Assembly (NCBI GenBank): GCA_963920575.1
Contig: OY986969.1
Location: 11,343,096-11,407,095 of the forward strand
Length of the DNA stretch: 64,000 nucleotides
DNA from: Narthecium ossifragum
Lineage: Eukaryota > Streptophyta > Magnoliopsida > Dioscoreales > Nartheciaceae
Reading direction: 5' to 3'
How positions within the stretch are numbered: the stretch's first letter is position 1; each line of letters starts with the position of its first letter. The notes beneath the pieces are model-generated. The model was not told where the DNA came from. It was given only the letters and a program-made list of their open reading frames with translations, and searched no databases. Both the position numbers and the translations under genes were made by a program. Shown piece after piece: positions 11,597 through 21,476 of this stretch.

Positions 11597-11887
11597 GATC
11601 GATCATGTTCCCTAAAAGGATCGATCCTTTTATGCAGACAGACATTACAGAAAGCATACTTTTCAGATGATCACAGAAGGATCGATCCTCCTTTCACTCG
11701 AGAATATTGAGGAAATCGTCGAGGAGAAGGATCGATCTTTCTCCTATCGAAGGATCCATCCTACTATCCATCCTACTGAGAAGGATCGATCATGCTTCTA
11801 TCAAAGGATCGATCTTCCTCGGGCGTAGCCAGAAATTGAAGATTTTGATATCAAAGGATCGATCTTACAGCTATGGAAGGATCGATC
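11597..11887. promoter_or_regulatory. GATCGATC paired array (Athila LTR)
   Basis: Pairs start at 11597/11619 (22 bp), 11730/11753 (second copy GATCCATC), 11784/11807 and 11857/11880 (23 bp each). A further single site is at 11680. The array lies within about 360 bp upstream of the LTR TATA box. Confidence 0.75.
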
Positions 11888-11951
11888 TTACCTTCGCAGT
11901 GAAGAAAATTAACGGCTCAGATCTAATCCGAGGATGGAGACACTTTAAGGC

Positions 11952-11960
11952 TATAAATAG
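11952..11960 (+). promoter_or_regulatory. TATA box of the Athila-type LTR
   Basis: TATAAATAG is preceded by AATCCGAGGATG and followed by GACTCTTTTTAGGG. The same arrangement occurs at 56201-56209 and 62998-63006 in the other two Athila-type LTRs, each downstream of a GATCGATC array. Confidence 0.7.
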
Positions 11961-12444
11961 GACTCTTTTTAGGGTTTGAGGGGGGTCGGGCAGCACTATT
12001 GGAGGAGTTTTGAAGGCCAGAAAGAGGGGAGAAGACCGCAAGAAGATGTCATAACCCCAACAAAACCACAATTAAAAAGTGGTATGACAAACTGCCAGAG
12101 CAGAAGGGTCATGTTTGTAGGTTAAACTGTACATGCTCAGGTTGAACTAGAAGAAGTAACATATATGGTGGGGAAGCTCTTGAAGTCTAGTTTCTGAGGA
12201 ATTTTTCGGTTCGTGATTTCGAGTTTTCTAGAGAAAGTTACAACGTTTTTACTACCGATGACGCAGTGCAGAAAGTAAAACCGAAATCTGGAAAAAACAA
12301 TTTGAATTTGGCTCCAATTTAATTATGGATTGGCTATTAAATTGGATTGGCTAACAGGTGTCTAGAAGAGGTCGGAGGTCAGGGATAAAGAAAGGGGCTA
12401 AAATCCAAGTTTCGATTAAGATAAGAGAGCCAAAAGACATCCTT

Positions 12445-13885
12445 CTCTCAGAGCTCGATTTCGAAGTTGCAGTAATATCAATAAGAACTTAAAGAAACTA
12501 AGAGGTTAAGTGGTACATGATTAGATAAAACATCAGAAACTACTGATCCATAGGGGTTCAAAACACTCTAAACTCACAGATTAACAGCATAATAGCACCC
12601 CCAACTTTCAGTTACACAAAAGAGTTGATACAAGCCCTCACCCTCTCCTACAAACCCATGCAATTTATACAATCTACAGTCTAGAAACTTCTATCCATAA
12701 GCAAGCACTGAGCTACAAACAACATCCTTGAACAAAAAGAAATCCAATCTTCCTCGCATATATCAGATGATGCCAAGGTGTTGGAAACGTAAGTTACACT
12801 TCACCTCCTGAAACATATAATGAGAGATGGGATGAGCTAACCAGCCTAGTGAGTAAAAGAATGCTGAAATTGAATCTCACCATGTGCACCACATACATAA
12901 CACTAATGAAACTAAACTGAATCAAAACAATAGCACACTTCACGATAAGTTTAACTAGATAGAATGTGCTCACTCTTCGATTAAACACACATAATCTGTA
13001 CAAAATTCATTCTCATGATGAATCAAAACAGCTTTTAAAGAAGCTGTGAGCAAAACAGCTTAAGGAAGCTGTAAGGGACGTCTCCCCTCATTGTAACTGA
13101 ACCAGATATTTAAGTCCCCTGATATAGGACTTCCAAGGGTAGCAAATGATGTCTTTAACATTTTAGGAAATCAAAACATATCCATAACAACTAAATCAAC
13201 ATTAAGTGAATGGCAAGACTTGCAGAATTTTAAAGGATGCAGCCATGTATATATATATATATGAAGAATCTTCTATAATGAATCAAAACAGAGAGATCAA
13301 TTCGAGAATCCCATTACTCACTTAGACTTGTCCTCCTCCTTCAATTCCTTTTTGAAGTGGTATTCTACCTATTTTTTTTCTCTGCAACTTCCCCTCTTCC
13401 CTTCGTTCTTCCTGCTGCTCCTCTGTTTTTTCTCTGCAAACCTCCCCTCCAACGTGAGGAAGAAAGGCTCCAAAGTCCAAAAGGTGACTCCCCAAACGTG
13501 GGGGTCCTCACCTAAGCCAGTAAGGCTTGCCTATCACTGAGGGCCGAGCTGTCCCAATAGCCATGAGGTGTCCCCCACCCTCTAATGGATTGCCAACGTA
13601 TCAACATTTTAAGCCTACTCATGCTTAAGATCAACTAAGAAACAGATTTGACAAATAGATCCTATACTAGACAGCTGGTTAATCTAATTTACTTAATCAA
13701 AGAACAATAAGGCTGTACAATCACAATAGAGGATAAAATCATTAATCTAATAAACATCATGAAGTAGTTCTAAGTTAAGAATTTAGATCTCAACAATGCT
13801 ACTAAAAACATGGCGCAAGATTTAATGAAAAGCATCAAAGATAATGAAAAGTAATACTAGAGTATTACAGAAGATCTAGGGTTTT
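12445..13885. other. Unassigned AT-rich segment
   Basis: There is no protein similarity I recognise. It contains a (TA)n run near 13247-13262, pyrimidine-rich sequence (13325-13450) and the imperfect palindrome CTCCCCAAACGTGGGGGTC. It probably is a nested LTR or fragment, but no TG...CA ends with a TSD could be found. Frames of about 70 aa are not convincing. Confidence 0.4.
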
Positions 13886-15275
13886 TCTTTCTTATATTTC
13901 TTATGAATATCTTGGTTGTTTTCATGATGAACAATGAGTGGCTAATCCCTTTACTACGGAACCGATGTAGCCATAACTTAATCATTCTATGTTATTGAAT
14001 TAATGTTTTAATCAGTTTATTTTTCTTGTTTCATTCAGTATTATAAATTGTTTTATATGAGATTGGGCGAGGGTTCATTCCCTAATCTTACAGGATTTAT
14101 GAATGAATGAGTTTATGTCAAGGCCGGGTTCAAGCTAAGAAAATTGGTTCATAATTGTTCTTCAGAGCTTAATGGATTCTTGATTAACACTTAGTTATGG
14201 GTTCATTAGCTAGGGTTAATAGAGGGTACTTGGTGAAGACCGCGATCGAACGGATCATCATACTGGAAGAACGAGCCCTTGAAATTAAATTGAGATTTTG
14301 TTGATTCATAGAATGAGGATGTTATGGTGAAATCGGAACCTTAGTATTCATCCATCATATTTCCATCGTTTTCTTATTTCGTTATTAGATCTTCTATTTT
14401 CGATACTTCATATTTCTTACTTTCCCTTCCTTATTTTCTTTCTTCTATGTTCTTTCGCGTTTTACTCTAATAGTCTCTACAAATCTCTGTGGGTACGATA
14501 CTCGGCTTGCTGCTATACTGATCACACCGATTCGTATACTTGCGAGATATAAAATTTATTCATCAGTTAGGGATCTCATCAAGCTTTAGGATATCTTCTC
14601 TGTATTCTTCAAATTTGAATCTTGTATTTTTGTTCTAGACATGATCTTATAGATTTGATTTTGATGATAATAGTGTTGAAGGAACAGAGTTCCTTGACGT
14701 ATTTTTAGGTCTACTTGAGTTCGGTGATTGATGGTAGAGATCTATAAGATAGTTTTCATGTGATTTGTGAATAACATATGTGATAGTTTATACTTAGAGA
14801 TGATAGATTGTGCTAAGGTTACCCCAAAAACAAGCTATGCTAATCGAAGATAAAGTATGCATTCGAAAAACACTTACTTTCTTTTAGAGATTCACGTAAG
14901 CTTAAGAAGTTATGAATCTATAATGTCTAGATAAGAAAACAAGAGGATAACTAGAGAATACAACAAGTGAAACTAAAGTGGATTGAGTAATCCCCAGGAA
15001 ATCTCATTGATCTATTTTAATCTTTTTATATTGCTTTCTAAATTCGTTTTAATTAATCAGTTTCTAAAATCCAATAAACATTTCATTGCTTTAGGATTAG
15101 AGTCTTGAGATATAATTTTGCTTTCGTTGGTTAAATTAAAAGTTTCTCTGTGGATCGACCCTGTATTTCATCACTATTCTATTCTATTAGTTTAGTTTTT
15201 GAATAAGGGTTTATAAATTTCTAAATTATGGATTGCATACGATTTAACGTTATCATTTTGTGAGACATCAGTTTT

Positions 15276-15293
15276 TGGCGCCGTTGCTGGGGA
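15276..15293 (+). other. Primer binding site, tRNA-Asp type
   Basis: TGGCGCCGTTGCTGGGGA lies six bases after the LTR end CATCA. It resembles the tRNA-Asp primer site usual in Athila and related plant gypsy elements. Confidence 0.85.
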
Positions 15294-15879
15294 TTCTTTT
15301 TCTGATTTTCGACGGAGTATTGATTAAGTTTTCTTTACTCTTTTCTGAGCTTAATTAGATTTTTCGTTTTCTTATTTTTTGCTTTCTTTATTTTGCACTT
15401 TTAGGATTTTTTTTGACATTTTCTGCAGTTTTCACAGCTTTAAATCAGAATTTTTCATGGAAGGAGAAACCTGCTCGCTGCCTGGAGCGATCGGTAGGAC
15501 TTGAATCCAACCGATCAGAACTGTGCAGTTTGCCTGCGTTGTTGTGACAAACAATCGACCGGCCAGACCACCGATCCATCGTCTGGAAACCGATCGATCG
15601 GGCATCCTGTCGATCCATCGTCCACGTGACACTCAGGTGAGTCGTCTAAACCTGCAACTGGTTTTCTCCTCTGCTCCGAATATTTTGTTTTCGTTTTCTT
15701 TTCTTTTTGGTGTGTGATCTTGCATGCAAGACAGACGATCCCTAAAGAACCCTCTGGAACCATTGGATTTAGAAATAGACGCCACACTTCGAACAGCTAG
15801 AACCTTAGGTTAGAAATTTTTAAGTAACTATCAGGAAGCCTTAAGTAATTTACAATCTATTTAAGAGACCTTTGTTACA
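15294..15879 (+). other. Untranslated leader of element H
   Basis: A 590-bp leader between primer site and gag. It is T-rich at first. It then holds several CGATCGG/CCGATC/TCGATCC motifs between 15485 and 15625 that resemble the arrays elsewhere but are not regularly spaced. Confidence 0.5.
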
Positions 15880-16425
15880 ATGGCTGAAAACGAGGGACCT
15901 GTTATAGACCATAATGCTAATATTGGTAGGGGAGGTAATAATAATAATAATAATAGAGAAGTTCCAATTAGGAATCACTTCCTGCCTAGACCTTACACCT
16001 ATGCTTCTTTTATCAACCCACCTGCCATCAATACTACACATTATGAAATTAAGCCTAACTGGTTTACTGTTTTACCTTCTTTTTATGGGCGTCAGAATGA
16101 GGACCCTTATGGACACATTGCTAGCTTTCTTGAAATCCTTTCCATGTTCAAACTCTAGTATTTTAATGATGATGCCTTTAGACTAAGCTTTTTTACTTTT
16201 TCTTTGAAAGATAAGCCTAAACATTGGCTTCAAACCTTAGCTCCAAATTCGATTTCAACATGGAACCAACTTCACGATGTCTTCCTTAAAAAATATTTCC
16301 CTATCATTGAAACTCAAAATTATCGTACAATGATTATATCTTTTAAGCAAAATGAAGATGAGATGTTTCATAAAGCATGGAAAGATTTAAGAATCTTCTT
16401 AGAGAGTGTCGTCATCATGAGGTAC
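15880..16425 (+). pseudogene. gag: Gag of element H, truncated
   Basis: Starts at the ATG at 15880 (MAENEGPVIDHNANIG), then an asparagine run from an (AAT)n repeat. The conserved gag block follows: INTTHYEIKPNWFTVLPSF, GHIASFLEILSMFKL, then SLKDKPKHWLQTLAPNSIST and HKAWKDL. A TAG at 16156-16158 sits where a Gln codon (CAG) would keep the frame, so one C-to-T change breaks it. The reading resumes in frame and is lost at about 16425. The zinc knuckle and all of pol are absent. Confidence 0.85.
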
Positions 16426-16756
16426 CTGAGTGCCTCTGATGCAAGCATCATGCATGAGCCTACACAATCAACTAGCCTAGGTTTCTCTATATGACATTTC
16501 ATCAAACATGTCAAGTGTAGCATACAACATACTAAAAGATATCTAAATACATATGCATAAACAAGGCTAGCATTACATAAGCGTACTAGAGGCTAACAAG
16601 GCATAGATTCAACCCATCTTGGGTTCACGAGCATCAAGCTACAAACTAAACATCCAAGCTCTCCAAGAGCTTACTAAGACACCATAACTTGAAACATACC
16701 AATATGGGAATAAAACCAATCATGCCTCTACGAGGCTTGCTAACACGAAAGCTAAA
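16426..16756 (-). mobile_element. C/E-type LTR fragment
   Basis: The sequence around CATCATGCATGAGCCTAC and CTAGCCTAGGT parallels 32968-33020 inside the E LTR. It is bounded by truncated element H on the left and a truncated A LTR on the right. Confidence 0.5.
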
Positions 16757-16893
16757 TCAAATATCAACTATGACTCAATTAAATATAAAAAACTAATAAT
16801 AAATCCTAATTAAATAATCTAGTTTGAACGAGGGAAGTCCAAGTCAAATTAGGAAAGAGGGTCCAGTTGGTCGAGTCGAATCGACTCGTATCA
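16757..16893 (-). mobile_element. Family A LTR terminal fragment
   Basis: The last 137 bp match the LTR-start end of A in reverse orientation, finishing CTCGTATCA at 16893. The rest of the LTR is missing. The right end abuts Tat pol sequence. Confidence 0.8.
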
Positions 16894-17244
16894 TACATCT
16901 TCTTTTATGGAGAGACAATGGACGACCACATTAACATCCAAACCTGAGATCTCCTTATAGCTCCAAGCGAATACAACACGATTTTGATGAAGAAAGAGAA
17001 TGAATTGGTTCTTTTCATCCGGCGTCACGTGAGAGCTGATGAAAGTTGGGTGACGATCATCTCCTGCCCCCAGGCTGATTTCTTCTAAGTCATCTACGGT
17101 TTCTTCACCATCGTCTTCGAGGTGCGGCAACGTTCGTTGGAGATCGACGAACTCTATTGAAGTAGCGCATACTTGGAACTCATATCCAAGCCCTATTTTG
17201 TCAAAGATTAAATCTTCGCCGTAACGAATGGCCTCCTTTTGCAA
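16894..17244 (-). pseudogene. Tat RT start and linker
   Basis: The reading on the minus strand includes DDGEETVDDLEEISLG, a spacer, then FAWSYKEISGLDVNVVVHCL. This is the block that precedes the RT palm in Tat elements (typical wording FAWSYKEMPGLDP). The palm and the rest of pol are missing because the element is truncated here. Confidence 0.82.
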
Positions 17245-17249
17245 TTCTG

Positions 17250-18162
17250 TCAGGAGATCTTTGAAGGGTTGCTTCTCGCCTCGACCTTCGCCATAGTTGT
17301 TGTCGTATCCATGTGAGCTATCATATGTAGCGGGTTTTGATCATAGAATGATATAGGCAACATTGAGTTTGTTACATGCATATCTGACATGATCGGGGAG
17401 GCTTGCACGAACTTGATAGGTTGTCCATACTTCATGTTCCCCTCATCGCAGCCTAATCCTTCATTCACCTGGCATTCCCTTTGCTTGGGGGAGACTTGAC
17501 GTAGGAAGGAAGGAGTCTAGAGAGAGGCATCGGAAATCACGAAGAAGAGATTTAGGAGGTTTCTCTTCAACAACTGTAAATATCGGGTCTACGGACTTCC
17601 TGTGACTGCTTGGAACATAGCGATATGTCTTCTTCTTTTGTGGAAGTTTCTTCCCTTGCTGAACTTCTATTGTGAATCCTTCCATGAAGCCCATATTTGT
17701 AGTAGGCGTGGGGGCAGGCCTCTTCAGCTTTAATGGTGGTTTTGGATAGAACTTGGCATCGGCGAAGAATGCTTCTCCTGACGTGAATGGCTTCATGTCG
17801 GCAAACACCCTCTTGACATCGCCTTTGGGAGTTTGATATTTGAAGCATTGATGGAGTGTTTAGGGAACAACCTTATACTCATGGACCCAAGGCCTTCTTA
17901 ACAGCGAATTATAGGAGGTTCGAGCATCGATGACATGAAAAATAACACTCGTAGCCATGTCTTGAAATTTTAGCGTTCGACGTATGGAACCTAGAAGATG
18001 TTGTCTAGCTTGGTTCAAGCCATGGACTACTATGTTACTTGATGTCAAGTCATTGATATCATATCTTAAGTCACGAAGCGTTATGAGTGGCAAAAGATTA
18101 ATGGCTGACCCGCAGTCTAACATTACTCGTGACGTAGGAATGTCATCGATATCACCGATCAT
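17250..18162 (-). pseudogene. Tat aspartic protease and downstream linker
   Basis: The protease motif is DCGSAINLLP (near 18110-18090), followed by VIFHVIDARTSYNSLLRRPW, a hallmark of Tat polyproteins. The reading goes on through STLHQCFKYQTPKGDVKRVF, FADAKFYPKPPLKLKRP and a basic linker. The usual second residue of the motif is Ser or Gly rather than Cys. A stop near 17858 and frame changes near 17460 break the reading. Confidence 0.85.
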
Positions 18163-18612
18163 TAATAACGGTCACCGAGTAATAAGTCATCATCGAAAAA
18201 TTCTATGTTCAAGCTTTCGACTACCGAGGCATTCGTTTGGAGGACTTCTTCTACCCTGTAGTCATCCGGAAAAGATAAAGCACGTACATGCTAAGCAACA
18301 CAGGTATTTCCTTTAAATAAGAAATTACATTGTACTTGAGCGACTCATTTGAGTTTACATCATGCATTGCTTGTTGCGGTTTTGGTCCTTTCCTCTTGGG
18401 TGTGGAGGTTGGGTATCTGGAAGTTGGAGCCCGGAGCGAGTGACTATCTCATGGACTTTTGGTTTTTCTTCATCTAGGAAGCAGAGGGACTCGTCATCAT
18501 CCTCAAAAACTCCTATCGTGAAACAAGAGTAGTCATTGTCGCCCCAAGGGATATTACTTTGCGGCACATATGGCTTTCTACTTTGGAGATCTGTTGAGAC
18601 TTGGTGAACGAA
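18163..18612 (-). pseudogene. Tat gag-pol linker region
   Basis: The frame 18639-18355 reads LQSRKPYVPQSNIPWGDNDY, an acidic stretch with DDDESLCFLDEEKPKV and a basic end. The first residues of that frame belong to the inserted A element. It continues, across the A insertion, the frame at 24010-24309. I do not assign a fold. Confidence 0.6.
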
Positions 18613-18901
18613 TGATACGAGTCGATCCGACTCGACCAACCGGACCCGAACAGAGAAGAGGAACCAAACTGGTTCAGCCTCTTTCCTAGTTTGACTTGGA
18701 CTTCCCTAGTTCAAACTAGAGTATTTAATTAGGATTTATCATTAGTCTTTTATATTTAATTGAGTCCTATTTGATATTTGATTGTTATGAATTAATTAAG
18801 AGTCCATTTGAGTTAGGAAGTTGAGTTGAGTCTGATAGCCTTATTACTTGCTAATTGAGAAAGGGGGTTTCCTAGTTGGATTAGGACTCTGTCAAGGTCT
18901 C

Positions 18902-18910
18902 TATAAAAGG
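18902..18910 (+). promoter_or_regulatory. Core promoter of the A LTR
   Basis: TATAAAAGG sits in the context TCTATAAAAGGACCTCATTAG. The same core is found in A, B and D LTRs. Confidence 0.7.
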
Positions 18911-18952
18911 ACCTCATTAGTTTGTATGATGATGATGAATGAAGAAGAGAAA

Positions 18953-19645
18953 CAACCGCCCGATTCTCAGATCGAACCAAAACACCTGCTGTTACAACCT
19001 CTGCCAGACCAGGGTGAACACTTTCTACCACCTTCTCCTGATTTTTCCGAAAATTTCCCTATTTTTCCATATTTTTTCGGAATTTCCCCTGGTTTTCTCT
19101 CTCCTCCTTGGATTCGGCCCGTCCCTGGCTCAAGCCGCGGCTCGCCATCGGCTCATCCCTCACCTTCCGCCCGGCTCACTCTGGAGCCGACTACCCTTCG
19201 TCCCGACTCATCATCCGCGCCGACGGCTCGCCCCCGAGCCGCCACCCCAACGCCGCCCTCCGACGCCGTCCTCTCCACCTACTCATCGAGGAAGCATCGG
19301 CGTCCTTCCCGGAAGCCACCGTGGCCAACCACGACCACAGAGGAAGCTTGGATAGCCGAGGTTCAACTCCGGCGAACACCCCTGTTCCGGCCACCTCCAC
19401 TCCACCATATCCAGAGGTTGATCCCAAGATCCGACCTCACGAGAAAGGCCCCAAGGCCTTCCCGTACCTGTTTCCGACGAGCTAAAGCACCGTCGCAGCC
19501 TAGATCACCGACGATCTCCGGCGACGACATCCACCGCGCCGCCACCTTCAGATCCGGCGTGTACGAGGCCCAATCCGACGATCAGATTGTACGGATGGAA
19601 CCCCCACGTCCCTGCGAAGCCTACTGTGCCGTTGCCACTCTTTGA
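18953..19645 (+). pseudogene. Family A internal protein, N-terminally deleted copy
   Basis: The frame parallels the 365-aa frame of the A element at 48079-49176. Landmarks in common are ATPTPPSDA, SSRKHRRPSRKPPWP, TTEEAWIA, LIPRSDLTRKAPRPSRTC and GDDIHRAATFRSG. The N-terminal glutamine-rich part is deleted together with the primer site. It stops at a TGA (19643-19645) where the copy at 57734-61988 has CGA, a single C-to-T change. The product is unknown, and no retroviral domain is visible. Confidence 0.6.
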
Positions 19646-19824
19646 CGAGCTCGTTTCACCGTTGATCCAGCTCCGACAGCTTCTCAGCAGTCCGATCAAG
19701 ACTGCAACTTGATCTAGCCGTTTGATCCGCCTGATCTTCGATCCAGTGGTTCCGATCTTTGATCTGAACCTGATCCAAGAGTCCCCAGCAATTAGGACCA
19801 TCCAGATCAACTCCAGGTGATCAA

Positions 19825-20483
19825 GATGCATCCTCAGCCGTTGATCAAGCATTTAAAGGTTGATATGAGCCATCAAAGGAGCTACCCTCCTTATTCATAT
19901 GTCATATTCAATCTGATCATATCTGACTATGATGGCAACACCGGTTTGGCTCAACTGACTCAAGTCCAGATTAACACCGGTAGAGCCAACCATGTCAGAC
20001 ATGTTTGGACCAGAGTACGACTCAGCACAGCTGAAGATTCAACTTGGTTCAACCAACTTTTAGCCTAGACTAGTTCAGCAGAAGCATGGACGCATCTTCA
20101 CTTCAAATTGGACCAAAGCCAGCTTGATCCAGATTCAAGCCAAGTCCCTGCACAGTTGATCAGACCATGGAGATCAGATCCCATCCTATGGTCATGGGCA
20201 ACTCTACTGATGGGACATGACGAGGATGATCCAGGAGAGCCATTGAAGATCATATTCTTGGAGCTACCTGAGCCGTCAGATCGACTCCCAGATGCTCTAT
20301 CCTCTACACAATCCATCATATGCTTGGTACTGCTACCACTGGACCCGTCAAGGGATCAACCTGGTTTCTCACCACCGAGTCCAGAGCTACAGAAGCAAAT
20401 TGATTCGGTCCAGCCACATAGAGCCATCCTACCTGACTTGACTCTGGCCTTGAGGACAAGGCCAATTCTGAAGGATGGGGGAA
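19825..20483 (+). pseudogene. Family A internal region, C-terminal part
   Basis: A second stretch conserved in all three A internal regions: IKMHPQPLIKH, DMSHQRSYPPYS, GLAQLTQVQI, VWTRVRLSTAEDSTWFNQ, WATLLMGHDEDDPGEPLKII, then RDQPGFSPPSPE and the polypurine tract (AAGGATGGGGGAA, 20471-20483). It ends with the same CCTTGAGGACAAGGCC sequence as element B. Function unknown. Confidence 0.6.
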
Positions 20484-21476
20484 TGATACGAGTCGATCCG
20501 ACTCGACCAACTGGACCCGAACAGAGAAGAGGTACCAAACTGGTTCAGCCTATTTCCTAGTTTGACTTGGACTTCCCTAGTTCAAACTAGAGTATTTAAT
20601 TAGGATTTATCATTAGTCTTTTATATTTAATTGATTCCTATTTGATATTTGATTGTTATGAATTAATTAAGAGTCTATTTGAGTTAAGGAAGTTGAGTTA
20701 AGTCTGATAGCCTTATTACTTGCTAATTGAGCAAGGGGGTTTCCTAGTTGGATTAGGACTCTGTCAAGGTTTCTATAAAAGGACCTCATTAGTTTGTATG
20801 ATGATGGTGAATGAAGAAGAGAATTATTAAGAATAGTTGATAGAATATCATAGGAGTAGAATATCATAGGAGTAGAGGTAATGTAGATTCCTCCAGATAT
20901 CCACCATTGATCCACCTTCTTCCTCGTCGGTCATCTTCTCCGCAGCCGGCACCGCCTTCACCGGAATTTCTCTCTCCCCGCCACTTTCTCTCTCCTCCAC
21001 GTCATTGCCACGTCAGCACTCTCTCTCCCCGTCACCTGCCACCTCAGCATCATCTTCTCCACTCCTATCCCGTGCCCTAAACCCTAGCTTCACCGCCGGC
21101 CTCCTTCCCGTACCCTCTCCGGCCACCCCCGTCCCCGTCCAAGACCTCCATCAACCTCCCCTTGGCACCACGACTCCGTCCAGCCGCTCCTCCGCCTCCT
21201 TCGTCCTCTCCGACGCCTTCCCCGGCAACCCGACCTCCGTCCCCATCTCCGTCAACCCCCTGTCCGACCCCGTTCTCACCCCAAACCTTCTTAAACCCCG
21301 TCCCCGGTCTCCGTAGACCCGATCCCGACCTTCCTTGATCGTTCCTGGCCCCAGCCAAGCCTCCCCGTCATCCCCGACGCCGGTCGACCCAACCTTCACC
21401 GCCGTTTCCAGATCCCGTCGATCCAGCATCCCTCCGGCCCATCCACTCCGGTGGATCTGTTCCCCATCAACCCACG
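20484..21476 (+). mobile_element. Family A 3' LTR, first part
   Basis: Starts TGATACGAG. The core promoter TATAAAAGG lies near 20774. ACGTCA/CACGTCAG boxes lie at about 20998-21015. The CCTAAACCCTAGC telo-box is near 21070. It is interrupted by the C LTR within the TSD CCACG and resumes at 23650. Confidence 0.92.

Larger units (their letters stand above)
3823..14565 (+). mobile_element. Athila-lineage Ty3/gypsy retrotransposon, 5' truncated, degenerate
   Basis: Domains run gag, protease, RT, RNase H, integrase in one direction, followed by about 1.1 kb of non-coding sequence, a polypurine tract (11228-11237) and a 3' LTR from 11238. The 5' LTR, primer site and gag N terminus are missing. A solo A LTR (8371-9687) splits integrase. 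The gag motif LPPGS, the protease motif DLGAS and the RT motif FGLCNAPATFQ are typical of the Athila/Tat non-chromovirus branch. I find no envelope-like frame after pol. Several stops and frameshifts make the element inactive. Confidence 0.92.
11238..14565 (+). mobile_element. Athila-type 3' LTR, composite
   Basis: Starts TGTGATGAGTGCATG after the polypurine tract and ends near TTTATTCATCA (14565). It carries a GATCGATC array, then a TATA box (11952-11960). A block around AAGCTCTTGAAGTCTAGTTTC (11471-11560) recurs at 12175-12290, so a related LTR piece or internal duplication lies inside. The stretch 13880-14565 reads as LTR end sequence (CTCTGTGGGTACGATACTC). The middle (about 12445-13885) is foreign or unassigned. 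The 5' mate LTR is missing, so no TSD can be tested. Confidence 0.7.
14566..16425 (+). mobile_element. Element H: Athila/Tat-type gypsy, LTR end, primer site and gag
   Basis: The LTR tail (14566-15270, ending GAGACATCA) is followed by the tRNA-Asp primer site at 15276, a leader and a gag reading. The LTR tail has the typical TCTGTGGATCGACCCTG block (about 15149-15165). Everything downstream of gag is missing: at about 16425 the sequence switches to a C/E-like LTR piece. Confidence 0.8.

Noticed and set aside
13247..13262. (TA)n run
   Set aside because: Ordinary microsatellite.
13328..13540. 70-aa Phe/Leu/Ser-rich frame as a small secreted protein
   Set aside because: Pyrimidine-rich low-complexity origin; no conserved start context or neighbours.
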